A DNA stretch of 64,000 bases, taken from the NCBI RefSeq assembly GCF_003173735.1, contig NZ_CP029551.1:4603001-4667000 (forward strand), in the 5' to 3' direction. This DNA is from Methylobacterium radiodurans (GTDB taxonomy: Bacteria > Pseudomonadota > Alphaproteobacteria > Rhizobiales > Beijerinckiaceae). The notes beneath the pieces are model-generated. The model ran no database searches, was not told where the DNA came from, and saw only the letters and a program-made list of their open reading frames with translations. The translations under genes were made by a program, and so were the position numbers. The first letter of the stretch is position 1. Each line of letters opens with the position of its first letter. Positions 1 to 9,198 of the stretch are shown in pieces.

Positions 1-844
<844 letters not shown>

Positions 845-1189
845 GCTGCAATATCCTGCGCGTTGGTCCGCCCGGTTCACCGCAGACCGAAAGTCGAGTT
901 GCGCCGATGCGTCGTTCGATACAATCGAATCCGGAAATCAGGTCAAGGCAAAACCTCAATGATGCGTAGCAAAACCCGGCTATGCGCTTGTGGAAAGTTG
1001 CGCTCGGCTCAACGTCTGAGCAGTTTTTGTTCATCACATCATTGTGATTTCTGAAGTGGATCGAAGACTATGCGGCGTTGCCGTGCGCTCGGTCGGCGAT
1101 CCTCGGCGGAGCGCGGACGCGCGAAAGCCCGGCGCCCTGTCGGGGTGCCGGGCTTCCCGCGTCGCGGTCGGGTCGCTGGGGCGATACGC
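845..1189. other. intergenic region upstream of mucR-like gene and downstream of argC
   Basis: About 345 bases with no convincing gene. The part from about 890 to 1050 is clearly richer in A and T than its surroundings, as expected of a promoter region for the MucR gene, and it would be the natural place for MucR autoregulation at AT-rich sites. No single promoter stood out. The left-reading argC transcript enters through the hairpin at 1125-1155. Confidence 0.5.
1125..1155 (-). terminator. hairpin terminator downstream of argC
   Basis: A perfect 9-bp inverted repeat AAGCCCGGC (1125-1133) / GCCGGGCTT (1147-1155) with a 13-base loop, 35 bp after the argC stop codon. On the minus strand the stem ends in CTTTCGCG, so the T tract is short. 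Probably a weak intrinsic or Rho-assisted terminator. Confidence 0.55.
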
Positions 1190-2137
1190 TCAGCCGTCGA
1201 GGCCGAGCATCAGCCCGATATTCTGCACGGCGGCGCCCGAGGCGCCCTTGCCGAGATTGTCGAGCCGCGCGACCAGCACCGCCTGCCGGTGCGTGTCGGA
1301 GCCGAAGACGCGCAGCTCCAGCCGGTCGGTGTCGTTCAGGGCCTCGGGTTCGAGGCGCTCGCGGTGCACGCCCTCCTCCGCGCCCGGCACCACGCGCACG
1401 AGCGCGCGGCCGGCGTACCAGTCGGCGAGCGCGGCCTCGAGATCGCCCGCCGCCGGACGGCCCGGCAGCGCGTCGAGATGGAGAGGGATGCTGACCAGCA
1501 TGCCCTGGCGGAAGTTACCCACCGAAGGGATGAAGATCGGACGGCGCGTCAGGCCGCTATAGGTCTGCGTCTCCGGCAGGTGCTTGTGGCCGAAGCCGAG
1601 ACCGTAGAGCAGGAAGGGCTCGGCCTCTCCGGCCTCGTAGCGCTCGATCATGCCCTTGCCGCCGCCGCTGTAGCCGCTGACCGCGTTGATGCTGATCGGG
1701 AAGTCCGCCGGGATCAGCCCGCCCTCGACGAGGGGGCGCAGGAGCGCGATGGCCCCAGTGGGGTAGCAGCCCGGATTGGCGACCCGCCGGGCCCCGGCGA
1801 TCACCTGGTCCTGCTCACGGGTGAGCTCGGGAAAGCCGTAGGCCCAGCCGGGGCTGACCCGGTGGGCGGTGCTGGCGTCGAGGATCTTCGGACCGCCCTC
1901 CGGCAGCGCGTCGGCGAGCGCCACGGTCTCCCTGGCCGCGTCGTCCGGCAGGCAGAGCACGACGAGGTCGACCTCGGCCAGCAGAGCGCGCTTCACCGCC
2001 ACGTCCTTGCGGTTCTCGTGCGGGATGCTGCGCAAGTTCACCCGGCCGTCGCGCTCCAGGCGCTCGCGGATGCCGAGGCCGGTGGTGCCCGCCTCGCCAT
2101 CGATGAAGACCGTCGGCCGCGCGCCCGCATTCGCCAT
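1190..2137 (-). CDS. argC: N-acetyl-gamma-glutamyl-phosphate reductase (type 2 ArgC)
   Basis: 315 residues from the ATG at 2137, which has an AGGGAA ribosome site; upstream in-frame starts would add an implausible Arg/Thr-rich leader. ArgC reduces N-acetyl-glutamyl phosphate to the semialdehyde with NADPH in arginine synthesis. The N-terminus holds the dinucleotide fold ([11 protein letters not shown], residues 10-20). The catalytic cysteine is C124 in [10 protein letters not shown], followed by the SGYSGGGKG segment and the GHKHLPE histidine segment. The short length and [10 protein letters not shown] start mark the type-2 (roughly 310 aa) ArgC family rather than the 345-aa form. In related genomes it follows rplM-rpsI; here an oppositely oriented DUF5872 gene lies between. 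Confidence 0.95.
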   Translation of the reverse strand: MANAGARPTVFIDGEAGTTGLGIRERLERDGRVNLRSIPHENRKDVAVKRALLAEVDLVVLCLPDDAARETVALADALPEGGPKILDASTAHRVSPGWAYGFPELTREQDQVIAGARRVANPGCYPTGAIALLRPLVEGGLIPADFPISINAVSGYSGGGKGMIERYEAGEAEPFLLYGLGFGHKHLPETQTYSGLTRRPIFIPSVGNFRQGMLVSIPLHLDALPGRPAAGDLEAALADWYAGRALVRVVPGAEEGVHRERLEPEALNDTDRLELRVFGSDTHRQAVLVARLDNLGKGASGAAVQNIGLMLGLDG

Positions 2138-2313
2138 GATGGTGGATTCCCTGCGCGGACGCCGGGTGCGCCCGCTGCGCCGCGGGAGGTGGCCGGTCGT
2201 CGCCCCGGTGTCAATGGACGTTCTGTGACGGTCGTCGTCCACAGGCTCCGCAATGCCGCAGGAACATGGTTCCGGGCTGCCTGTTGTCCGCCAAACCTGA
2301 TGGAGCGGATGTC

Positions 2314-2853
2314 ATGTCTGGAACCGCGAAGAAGACGGATCCCAAACTCTGGGAGAAGGTGAAGTCCGACGTCACCAAGTCATCGAAGGGCGGCAAGCCC
2401 GGCCAGTGGTCGGCCCGCAAGGCGCAGATGGCGACCGCCGAGTACAAGAAGGAGGGCGGCGGCTACAGCGGCCAGAAGTCGGACGACAACCACCTGAAGC
2501 AGTGGACCGACGAGGAGTGGGGCACGAAGTCCGGTAAGGAGAGTGGCAAGACCGGCGAGCGCTACCTGCCCAAGAAGGCCCGGCAGAAGCTCACGGACGA
2601 GGAGTACAAGCGCAGCACCGCGAAGAAGCGGGCCGACAGCGCCAAGGGCAAGCAGTTCTCCAAGCAGCCGAAGGACATCGCCGAGAAGGCGGCGTCCGCG
2701 CGCAAGACCGGCAAGTCGGCCAAATCCGCATCCAAGGCCGGAGGCAAGGCGGAGGTGACGAAGGCCGAGCTGATGAAGAAGGCCAAGGCCCAGAACGTCG
2801 CCGGCCGTTCGAAGATGTCGAAGGCCGAGCTGGAGCGGGCCGTCCACGCCTGA
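2314..2853 (+). CDS. DUF5872 domain protein with SAP/Rho-N-like C-terminus
   Basis: 179 residues from ATG at 2314 (GGAGC upstream). Very Lys/Ala/Ser-rich and basic. The N-terminal half (WEKVKSDVT, KPGQWSARKAQ, YKKEGGGYSG, WTDEEWGTKSG, RYLPKKA) matches what I recall as the DUF5872 family, whose function is unknown. The middle is a low-complexity Lys/Ala/Ser linker. The last ~35 residues (TKAELMKKAKAQNVAGRSKMSKAELERA, read as two helices around a turn) look like a SAP or Rho N-terminal type nucleic-acid-binding motif. A chromatin-like or stress-related DNA-binding role is an inference. It is transcribed toward the ribosomal operon and converges on the terminator at 2858-2886. Confidence 0.8.
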   Translation: MSGTAKKTDPKLWEKVKSDVTKSSKGGKPGQWSARKAQMATAEYKKEGGGYSGQKSDDNHLKQWTDEEWGTKSGKESGKTGERYLPKKARQKLTDEEYKRSTAKKRADSAKGKQFSKQPKDIAEKAASARKTGKSAKSASKAGGKAEVTKAELMKKAKAQNVAGRSKMSKAELERAVHA

Positions 2854-2857
2854 CATG

Positions 2858-2886
2858 AAAAAGGGCGGCTCCTCGCGGAGCCGCCC
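2858..2886 (-). terminator. intrinsic terminator of rplM-rpsI
   Basis: Perfect 10-bp stem GGGCGGCTCC (2863-2872) / GGAGCCGCCC (2877-2886) with a four-base loop. On the minus strand it is followed by TTTTT (2858-2862), so it terminates the rpsI transcript. It lies immediately after the convergent DUF5872 stop codon and probably helps block read-through both ways. Confidence 0.9.
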
Positions 2887-2914
2887 TCGAACGATCCCGA
2901 GGATCGCGGTTCGC

Positions 2915-3400
2915 TTAGCGCTTCGAGAACTGGAAGCTGCGGCGGGCCTTGGCGCGGCCGTACTTCTTGCGCTCGACGACGCGGGCGTCGCGGGTGAGGA
3001 AGCCCTCGCGCTTCAGCGGGCCGCGCAGCTCCGGCTCGTAGTAGGTCAGGGCCTTCGAGAGGCCGTGGCGCACGGCGCCGGCCTGACCCGAGAGGCCGCC
3101 GCCGGCGACCGTCACGACGATGTCGTACTGATCGACGCGGCCCGCGACCTGCAGCGGCTGGCGCAGGATCATGCGCAGCACCGGACGGGCGAAGTAGGTC
3201 TCGACCGGGCGCTTGTTGACGGTGATCTGGCCGGAGCCCGGCTTGATCCAGACGCGGGCGACCGCGTCCTTGCGCTTGCCGGTGGCGTAGGCGCGGCCCT
3301 GGGCGTCCAGCTTCTGGACGTGGACGGGCGCCTCGTTCTGGGCATCGCTGCCGCCGGCGTTCGACCGGTTGAGGTCGGCGAGGGACTGAAGGGTCGCCAT
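2915..3400 (-). CDS. rpsI: 30S ribosomal protein S9
   Basis: 161 residues from ATG at 3400, two bases after the rplM stop, so the pair is translationally coupled. S9 binds the 3' major domain of 16S rRNA and its C-terminal tail reaches the P-site tRNA. The family core is clear: [18 protein letters not shown], the [19 protein letters not shown] segment, and the invariant basic end [17 protein letters not shown]. An N-terminal extension of about 35 residues before the core is typical of alphaproteobacterial S9. Confidence 0.97.
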   Translation of the reverse strand: MATLQSLADLNRSNAGGSDAQNEAPVHVQKLDAQGRAYATGKRKDAVARVWIKPGSGQITVNKRPVETYFARPVLRMILRQPLQVAGRVDQYDIVVTVAGGGLSGQAGAVRHGLSKALTYYEPELRGPLKREGFLTRDARVVERKKYGRAKARRSFQFSKR

Positions 3401-3402
3401 GA

Positions 3403-3864
3403 TCAAGCGCTCACGTTCTTGCGGTTGAGGGCGCCGACGTCGAACGTCTGCGGCTGCTGGGCCTCGTGCGGGTGCTGGGCGCCCTTGTAGACACGGAGGT
3501 TGCCGAGGATCTGGCGGAAGAGCGGGCCGCGGGGCAGCATGCGCTCGACGGCCTTCTCGACGACGCGCTCGGGGAAGCGGCCCTCGAGGATGAACTTGGC
3601 CGTGCGCTCCTTGATGCCGCCCGGGTAGCCCGTGTGGTGGAAGTAGCTCTTCTGGGTGTACTTCCGGCCGGTGAACTTCACCTTGTCGGCGTTGATGACG
3701 ATGACGTTGTCGCCGCAATCGACGTGGGGCGTGTAGGCGGCCTTGTGCTTCCCGCGCAGGCGCATTGCCACGATCGAGGCGAGGCGACCCACGACGAGGC
3801 CCTCCGCGTCGATCACGATCCACTTCTTGTCGACGTCGGCGGGCTTCAGCGATGTGGTCTTCAT
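3403..3864 (-). CDS. rplM: 50S ribosomal protein L13
   Basis: 153 residues from ATG at 3864 ([15 protein letters not shown]); an in-frame TTG two codons upstream is less likely. L13 is an early-assembly protein binding 23S rRNA. Conserved segments: [33 protein letters not shown], the [19 protein letters not shown] signature and [19 protein letters not shown]. First gene of the rplM-rpsI operon, with its own promoter at 3940-3968 and a leader hairpin. Confidence 0.97.
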   Translation of the reverse strand: MKTTSLKPADVDKKWIVIDAEGLVVGRLASIVAMRLRGKHKAAYTPHVDCGDNVIVINADKVKFTGRKYTQKSYFHHTGYPGGIKERTAKFILEGRFPERVVEKAVERMLPRGPLFRQILGNLRVYKGAQHPHEAQQPQTFDVGALNRKNVSA

Positions 3865-3905
3865 GGCCAAGTCCCGTGGCGTGATGGGGTTTCGTGAAAA
3901 TGAGG

Positions 3906-3931
3906 CGCCGCCGCGTGGGGACGCGGCGGCG
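3906..3931 (-). promoter_or_regulatory. 5'-leader hairpin of rplM mRNA
   Basis: Perfect 11-bp stem CGCCGCCGCGT / ACGCGGCGGCG (3921-3931 and 3906-3916) with a four-C loop on the minus strand, followed by CCTCATTTTCACG. Given the promoter at 3940-3968, transcription would start near 3933, putting this hairpin at the extreme 5' end of the mRNA, about 42 bases ahead of the rplM start. It could be an mRNA-stabilising cap, an autogenous L13 site or an attenuator; the sequence does not decide which. Confidence 0.6.
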
Positions 3932-3939
3932 ATGACGGG

Positions 3940-3968
3940 TGCATAGCGGCAGGCGGTTCAGGCGTCAA
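3940..3968 (-). promoter_or_regulatory. promoter of rplM-rpsI
   Basis: On the minus strand: TTGACG (-35, 3963-3968), 17-base spacer, TATGCA (-10, 3940-3945). This is a near-consensus housekeeping promoter and the best one in the window. Confidence 0.75.
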
Positions 3969-4059
3969 CGCTTTTCTGGGTGCGAATTTTCGAAAAATCC
4001 GTTCCTCTGAAGGCACTTAGGTTTATAGGTATCAGGATACCGTATTTCCGTACGCGAGT

Positions 4060-4620
4060 TCAGGGCCCGCGCGACTCGATCGTCAGCTTCTGCACGCCCT
4101 TCGCCAGCTTGGGCTTGCGGGCGCTGATGATGCGGGAATTCACGCCACTCCAGCCGATCTCGCCGGAGAGCCGGCCGTACTCGATCTTCGGGCAGCGGTT
4201 CATGACCACGGTGAGGTCCCGCGCCTCGGCGCGGGCGGCTGCCGCGTCGTCGCGCACGCCGAGCTGCATCCAGATCACCCGCGGCGGGTGCGCCAGAGCC
4301 AGCGCCTCGTCCACCAGCGGGCCAGCCGCGGCGGAATTTCGGAAGATCTCGACCATGTCGACCGGTCCGGCCAGCTCGGCGAGGCTGCCGGCGACGCGGC
4401 GCCCGAGAAGCTCCTGCCCGGCGAGCCCCGGATTGACCGGCGTCACGGCATAGCCGCGGTCGATCAGGTACTTGAGCACAATCCAACTCGGCCGCGCCGG
4501 GTTCGCCGAGGCGCCGACCAGCGCGATCGTGCGCGTTTCCCGCAGGATCCGGCGGATCTCGGCGTCGGGGTAGGTGTCGTGGCGGCTCCCCTGGGCCACC
4601 GTCGGCGCATATGCGGTCAT
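4060..4620 (-). CDS. CoA-binding domain protein (YccU-like)
   Basis: 186 residues from ATG at 4620. A single CoA-binding Rossmann domain: TIALVGASANPARPSW (residues ~31-46) supplies the glycine-rich loop, followed by GYAVTPVNPG, VDMVEIFRNS and the PRVIWMQLGV segment, and an NRCPKIEYGRL end typical of stand-alone YccU/YdhF-type proteins. These resemble the N-terminal domain of succinyl-CoA synthetase alpha but lack the phosphohistidine domain. Exact role unknown; binding of CoA or another nucleotide is likely. It lies upstream of rplM on the same strand, but rplM has its own promoter. Confidence 0.88.
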   Translation of the reverse strand: MTAYAPTVAQGSRHDTYPDAEIRRILRETRTIALVGASANPARPSWIVLKYLIDRGYAVTPVNPGLAGQELLGRRVAGSLAELAGPVDMVEIFRNSAAAGPLVDEALALAHPPRVIWMQLGVRDDAAAARAEARDLTVVMNRCPKIEYGRLSGEIGWSGVNSRIISARKPKLAKGVQKLTIESRGP

Positions 4621-4777
4621 CGGGAGGTTGTCGGCCGCGGACGCGCCCGCTTCAAGCCCCCTCGGGCGTCAGTCGCCTCCGCCTCCCCCGCCGCACCCTC
4701 TATCCCGCAGTCGTCGAACACGTTCCCCTTCGTCCACACGCCGATTTCGTAGTCCATCGCCGCCTCCCGGATGCATC

Positions 4778-5251
4778 TCAGTCGAGCGTCGTCCAGCCGG
4801 AGAAGCCCTCCAGCGGCTCCTGGTCGTAGCGGCTCATCAGGGCGTCCATCGCCGCCTCGTCGCCGAGCCGGTCGGAGGCGGCGAGTTCGGCCAGCCCCTC
4901 GAAGAATCCCTCGCGCCCGAGCGCCGGGGTGAAGCTCAGGGTGAAGCTGACGGGGGCCTCGCCGCGGTTGGCGAAGGCGTGGGGCTGGCCGGGCGGGATC
5001 AGCACGAAGTCTCCGGGTCCGAGCTCCAGCGTGTGGCCCTCGATCCGTACGGTGAGCCGGCCGGCATGGACCTCGAAGGTCTCGGTGAGCCGGGCGTGGC
5101 GGTGGAGGCCGGCGCCGGGCGACCGGGGCGCCAGCTCCATCCGGTAGATGCCGAGCGCGTCCCGGGTCGCCCCGCTGCGGGCGAGGTAGTGCACGCGCAT
5201 GCCCCCGATCGTGACGTTGGGGACACCCCCTACCCGATAGACCTGACCCAT
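4778..5251 (-). CDS. cupin-domain protein
   Basis: 157 residues. A single cupin barrel: motif 1 reads GLHRHARLTETFEVHAGRL (two His and one Glu, residues ~48-66) and motif 2 GPGDFVLIPPGQPHAFAN (residues ~78-96), so the usual metal ligands are present. The C-terminal part (REGFFEGLAELAAS) resembles quercetinase/RmlC-like cupins of unknown substrate. A metal-dependent dioxygenase, isomerase or sensor role is possible; the sequence does not say. The 157 bases between it and the CoA-binding gene show no other gene. Confidence 0.85.
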   Translation of the reverse strand: MGQVYRVGGVPNVTIGGMRVHYLARSGATRDALGIYRMELAPRSPGAGLHRHARLTETFEVHAGRLTVRIEGHTLELGPGDFVLIPPGQPHAFANRGEAPVSFTLSFTPALGREGFFEGLAELAASDRLGDEAAMDALMSRYDQEPLEGFSGWTTLD

Positions 5252-5302
5252 GGCGCCACCTCCTGCCCGTCGGATCCCGACGATGTGGGGCGGCGGGGGG
5301 GC

Positions 5303-5339
5303 AAAAGAAAACCCCGCGCAGGGGATGCCTGCGCGGGGT
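5303..5339 (-). terminator. intrinsic terminator of catalase gene
   Basis: 12-bp stem (5311-5322 with 5328-5339) around a five-base loop. On the minus strand it is followed by TTTCTTTT, 25 bp past the catalase stop codon. Confidence 0.88.
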
Positions 5340-5363
5340 CGGAGGTTTCGAGCGGTGCGGCCG

Positions 5364-6953
5364 TTACTCGGCGGCGACCTTATGGGCCTGGCTGCCGTCC
5401 GTGTAGGTCTCGGGCGTCAGGCGCTTGCCCGGGGCGGCGCGGCCCGGCAGCGGCGGCAGGGCCTTGGCCTTCTCCAGGTCGATGCCCGCACCCTCGGCGA
5501 CGCGGCGGCCGTAATCCTCGTCCGCGTGCCAGAAGTGCCAGACCATCCGGAGCTGGATGGGCTCGGGGCACTGCTTCATGTCGGCGACCAAGTTGGCGAT
5601 CAGGTCGTCGCGCTCCCAATCCTCGAAGGAGCGGTAGCGGACGCCTGCCTGGGTGTAGTCGTCCTCGGTGCGCGAGGTCTGGTAGCGGCCGAGATTGCCC
5701 GTGACCGGCTGGTGGTAATCCTTGGCGGGCTTGGGCGCCTCGCGCAGACCCTCGGCCAGCGTCGAGGGCTCGTAGTTGATGTGCCGGTTCGGGCCGGTGC
5801 CGTCGACGCCATAGGTCATCTGGCCGTCGCGCTGGTTCGAGTAGACCTTCACGCCGGGCTGCGGCGCGTTGATCGGCAGTTGCAGGTAGTTGGCGCCGAC
5901 GCGGTAGCGCTGCGTGTCCGAGTAGGACAGGGTCCGGCCCTGCAGCATCTTGTCGTCCGAGAAGTCGATGCCGTCGACGAGCACGCCCGTGCCGAAGGCC
6001 GACTGCTCGACCTCGGCGAAGAAGTTGTCCGGCACCCGGTCCAGCACCATGCGGCCCACCGGCAGCAGCGGGAACTGGTCGACCGGCCACAGCTTCGTGT
6101 CGTCGAGCGGATCGAACGACAGGTGGTCGTTCGGGCCGTCCGGCATGATCTGCACGCAGAACTCCCACTCGGGGAAGTTGCCGGCCTGGATGTTGTCGTA
6201 GAGGTCGCGCGTCGCGTGGCCGACATCCTTGGCCTGGATCTCGGCGGCCTGGGCCGAGGTCAGGTTGCGGACGCCCTGCTTGGGCTCCCAGTGGAACTTG
6301 CAGAGCACCGCCTCGCCCTGGTCGTTGACCAGCTTGTAGGTGTTGACGCCCGAGCCCTCCATCTCGCGGTAGTTCGCCGGGATGCCCCAGGGCGACTTCA
6401 GATGCGTCACCATGTGGATCGCTTCGGGGTGCTGGGCCACGAAGTCGAAGAAGCGCCACGCCTCCTGCCGGTTCGTCACCGGATCCGGCTTGAACGCGTG
6501 GATCATGTCGGGGAACTTGATCGCGTCGCGGATGAAGAAGACCTTGAGGTTGTTGCCGACAAGGTCCCAGTTGCCCTCGACGGTCTTGAACTTCACCGCG
6601 AAGCCGCGCGGGTCGCGCTCGGTCTCAGGCGATTCCTTGGCGCCGGCGACCGTCGAGAAGCGCACGAACATCGGCGTCTTGACGCCGGTCTCGTTCAGCA
6701 CGCGGGCGCGGGTGTACTTGGAGGCGGGCTCGTCGCCGATCTTGCCGTAGGCCTCGAACCAGCCGTGGGCGCCGGCGCCGCGGGCATGCACCACGCGCTC
6801 CGGGATCCGCTCGCGGTCGAAATGCGTGATCTTCTCGATGAACTGGTAGTTCTCGAGAGTCGCAGGGCCCCGCTCACCGACCGTGCGCGTGCTCTGGTTG
6901 TCACGGACCGGATGGCCCTGGCGGGTGGTCAGGATCGGGCGTTGATCGCTCAT
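5364..6953 (-). CDS. katA: monofunctional heme catalase
   Basis: 529 residues from ATG at 6953; an upstream in-frame start would add 38 residues of intergenic DNA. Degrades hydrogen peroxide to water and oxygen. The distal-side histidine is H56 in [12 protein letters not shown], the catalytic asparagine N134 in NWDLVGNN, and the proximal heme ligand Y344 in [15 protein letters not shown]. The length places it with small-subunit catalases. The gene is divergent from oxyR, with an OxyR-type box upstream of its promoter, and ends at a good terminator, so it is probably a monocistronic peroxide-induced unit. The symbol katA is used for the family; a strain-specific name could differ. Confidence 0.95.
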   Translation of the reverse strand: MSDQRPILTTRQGHPVRDNQSTRTVGERGPATLENYQFIEKITHFDRERIPERVVHARGAGAHGWFEAYGKIGDEPASKYTRARVLNETGVKTPMFVRFSTVAGAKESPETERDPRGFAVKFKTVEGNWDLVGNNLKVFFIRDAIKFPDMIHAFKPDPVTNRQEAWRFFDFVAQHPEAIHMVTHLKSPWGIPANYREMEGSGVNTYKLVNDQGEAVLCKFHWEPKQGVRNLTSAQAAEIQAKDVGHATRDLYDNIQAGNFPEWEFCVQIMPDGPNDHLSFDPLDDTKLWPVDQFPLLPVGRMVLDRVPDNFFAEVEQSAFGTGVLVDGIDFSDDKMLQGRTLSYSDTQRYRVGANYLQLPINAPQPGVKVYSNQRDGQMTYGVDGTGPNRHINYEPSTLAEGLREAPKPAKDYHQPVTGNLGRYQTSRTEDDYTQAGVRYRSFEDWERDDLIANLVADMKQCPEPIQLRMVWHFWHADEDYGRRVAEGAGIDLEKAKALPPLPGRAAPGKRLTPETYTDGSQAHKVAAE

Positions 6954-7026
6954 GCGTACCGTCTCTCCAAATGGATGAAAGGCTTCGGGCGGCGGTGCGG
7001 CCAACCTGGAACCGTTCTGGTGAAGG

Positions 7027-7055
7027 CTTATGAACCCCCCGTGACCCCGAGGCAA
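7027..7055 (-). promoter_or_regulatory. candidate catalase promoter
   Basis: On the minus strand: TTGCCT (7050-7055), 17-base spacer, CATAAG (7027-7032), giving a leader of about 70 bases before the catalase start. Weak -10 and good spacing, as expected for an activator-dependent promoter. Confidence 0.5.
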
Positions 7056-7077
7056 ATGCATCGTCACAAAGGCTGTG

Positions 7078-7092
7078 ATAGGCTGCGCCTAT
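7078..7092. promoter_or_regulatory. OxyR-type operator between katA and oxyR
   Basis: ATAG-N7-CTAT, the dyad recognised by OxyR in other bacteria. It ends inside the oxyR start codon (ATG at 7091) and lies about 22 bp upstream of the catalase -35 element. This fits activation of katA together with autorepression of oxyR. A second small dyad, CACA-N5-TGTG (7065-7077), abuts it. Confidence 0.6.
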
Positions 7093-8074
7093 GAACGTCT
7101 CCGGTCTGTCGCTCCGTGATCTCGAATACGTCGTCGCCGTCGCGGACGAGGGCCATTTCGGCCGTGCGGCGGAGCGCTGCAACGTCAGCCAGCCGACCCT
7201 GTCGGTGCAGGTGCGCAAGTTGGAAACCGCGCTGGGCCTCGTCTTGTTCGAACGATCGAACCGGCGTGTCTTGATGACCGCGGCCGGGCAGGCCATCGTG
7301 CGGCAGGCTCGCGCGGTGCTCGGCGAGGCGCAGCGCCTCCTGGCGCTCGCGACCGAGGGGCGCGGCGCACCGCTCACCGGGCGGCTGGTGCTGGCCGCGA
7401 TCCAGACGCTCGGGCCCTACTACTTCCCCCTCGTGCTGCGTCTGCTGCGCCAGGAATTCCCCCTCCTCTCGCTCGCGCTGACCGAGGCGCGCACCGCCGA
7501 GATCCTCGACGGGTTGCGGGACGGGCGCATCGACGCCGCGCTCGTCTCCTTGCCGGTTCCGGCGGGCGGGCTCACGGTCTCGCCGCTCTTCGTGGAGCCG
7601 TTCTGGCTCGCCTGCCCGGCCGAGCATCCCCTGGCGCAGGGTGGGGCGCTGCGAGCGCGCGACATCGCCGGGCCGGACCTCCTGCTCCTCGACGAGGGCA
7701 ACTGCCTGCGCGACCAGACGGTGGCGGCCTGCGGCGCGGGAAGCTCGGCCGGCCGCCACGCCACCAGCCTGGAGACCCTGCGCTCGATGGTGGCCGCGGG
7801 GGCGGGCTACACATTGCTGCCGGCGCTCGCCGTGCCGGCCGGCCCCGATCCGAGCGGGCTCACCGTGACGCGGGGCTTCGACGCGGACGGGCCGGGCCGC
7901 ACCATCGCGCTGGCGTGGCGGTCGAGCGACCCGCGGGCCGCTGGGCTCGCGCATCTCGCCGCCTTCTTCCGGGCTCACGCGCCTCCCGCCACCGCGGCCT
8001 GCCGCGACGATGCCGCGCGCCCGTCACCCGATCTGCCCCTGCGCAACCGTGACAGGCGGGCCGAAGCGGTGTAG
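7091..8074 (+). CDS. oxyR: LysR-family hydrogen peroxide regulator OxyR
   Basis: 327 residues. N-terminal winged helix-turn-helix of LysR type (LRDLEYVVAVADEGHFGRAA, CNVSQPTLSVQVRKLE). The regulatory domain has the two redox cysteines of OxyR: C205 in EGNCLRDQ and C214 in VAACGAG, nine residues apart as in E. coli C199/C208. In E. coli the residue before the peroxidatic Cys is His (GHCLRDQ); here it is Asn. Peroxide oxidation to a disulfide would switch the tetramer to activating mode. It lies divergent from a catalase gene with a matching operator. The last ~35 residues are a poorly conserved Arg/Ala-rich tail. Confidence 0.95.
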   Translation: MNVSGLSLRDLEYVVAVADEGHFGRAAERCNVSQPTLSVQVRKLETALGLVLFERSNRRVLMTAAGQAIVRQARAVLGEAQRLLALATEGRGAPLTGRLVLAAIQTLGPYYFPLVLRLLRQEFPLLSLALTEARTAEILDGLRDGRIDAALVSLPVPAGGLTVSPLFVEPFWLACPAEHPLAQGGALRARDIAGPDLLLLDEGNCLRDQTVAACGAGSSAGRHATSLETLRSMVAAGAGYTLLPALAVPAGPDPSGLTVTRGFDADGPGRTIALAWRSSDPRAAGLAHLAAFFRAHAPPATAACRDDAARPSPDLPLRNRDRRAEAV

Positions 8075-8130
8075 CGCCACGCCGTGTCAGACACCCGGCG
8101 CGCCGGGCCTCGCGTCCGGCCGGGATCGCC

Positions 8131-9198
8131 GTGTCACAGCTCAGGTCACACCTTCGCCCGCTCGCCCTGTGGGGCGCGCTCGTCGCCGTCTCCGCGCTCC
8201 TCGCCTACGGCCTGTATCGGGCCCAGTTCCCCGCCGCCCTGCTGGTCGGGCCGATGCTCACCGCCATCGCCTTCGGGGTGGGCGGCGCGGGCCTCGGCGT
8301 CCCCCGCCCGGCCTTCATGGCCGCGCAGGCGATGATCGGCTGCCTCGTGGCGCACGCGGTCACCGGCAGCATCGTGGCGACCCTGCGGGCCGACGGCTTC
8401 ATCATCGTCGCGGTGGTTCTGGTGACGGTGATGGCGGGCGGCGTGGTCGGCTGGGCGCTGACGCGCCTGCGCGTCCTGCCCGGCACCACGGCGGCCTGGG
8501 GCTCGTCGCCCGGGGGCGCCGCCGCCATGGTGGCGATGTCGGAGCAGTTCGGCGCCGACCCGCGCCTCGTCGCGTTCATGCAATATGTCCGGGTCGTCGC
8601 CGTGGTGCTCACCGCCTCGCTGGTGACGCGGTTCATCTTCTCCGGCCCCGACACCCCCCCGGCCCCGTCCGGAGCCGGGAGCGTCGGCGTGCTCTCGACG
8701 TTCACCACCCTGGCGGTCGCCGCCATCGGCGCCGCGATCGCGCTCGCCCTGCGGCTGCCGGCGGGCGCCCTGATCGGTCCCATGGTGCTAGGCGCCGCGC
8801 TGCACGCCACCGGGCTCGCCGATATGGCGCTGCCGGCTCCGATCCTCGACCTCGCCTATGCGGCCATCGGCTGGTACGTGGGCCTGCGCTTCACCCGCGA
8901 GACGCTCGGCGTGACCCTGCGGGCGCTGCCGGGCATCCTGGTCGCGACCTTCGCGGTGATCCTGCTCTGCGGCGGCTGGGCCTGGGCCCTCACCCACATC
9001 CTGGCGATCGACTTCCTCACCGCCTTCCTGGCCACCAGCCCCGGCGGCCTGGACTCGGTGGCGATCATCGCGGTCGGCACCCACGCCGACGTTTCCTTCG
9101 TGCTCGCGGTGCAGACCCTGCGGCTCTTCGTGGTGCTGGTCACCGGCCCGCTGCTCGCCAAGTGGATCACGCGCGCCGTTCCCGAGAGGTCCGCCTGA
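8131..9198 (+). CDS. AbrB-family inner-membrane protein
   Basis: 355 residues from a GTG at 8131. About ten hydrophobic segments in two similar halves; each half carries the LLVGPML / LIGPMVLGA and PGG motifs (SSPGGAAAMVAM near residue 128 and ATSPGGLDSVAII near 300). This is the AbrB or 'ammonia monooxygenase-like' family of membrane proteins (unrelated to the Bacillus regulator AbrB). Function is not established; a transporter or regulator of secretion has been suggested for homologues. Its stop codon overlaps the start of the diacylglycerol kinase gene. Confidence 0.88.
   Translation: MSQLRSHLRPLALWGALVAVSALLAYGLYRAQFPAALLVGPMLTAIAFGVGGAGLGVPRPAFMAAQAMIGCLVAHAVTGSIVATLRADGFIIVAVVLVTVMAGGVVGWALTRLRVLPGTTAAWGSSPGGAAAMVAMSEQFGADPRLVAFMQYVRVVAVVLTASLVTRFIFSGPDTPPAPSGAGSVGVLSTFTTLAVAAIGAAIALALRLPAGALIGPMVLGAALHATGLADMALPAPILDLAYAAIGWYVGLRFTRETLGVTLRALPGILVATFAVILLCGGWAWALTHILAIDFLTAFLATSPGGLDSVAIIAVGTHADVSFVLAVQTLRLFVVLVTGPLLAKWITRAVPERSA

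Noticed and set aside
5250..7094. 614-codon plus-strand frame opposite the catalase gene
   Set aside because: Antisense shadow with V/D/R/H-rich content; catalase motifs are intact on the minus strand.
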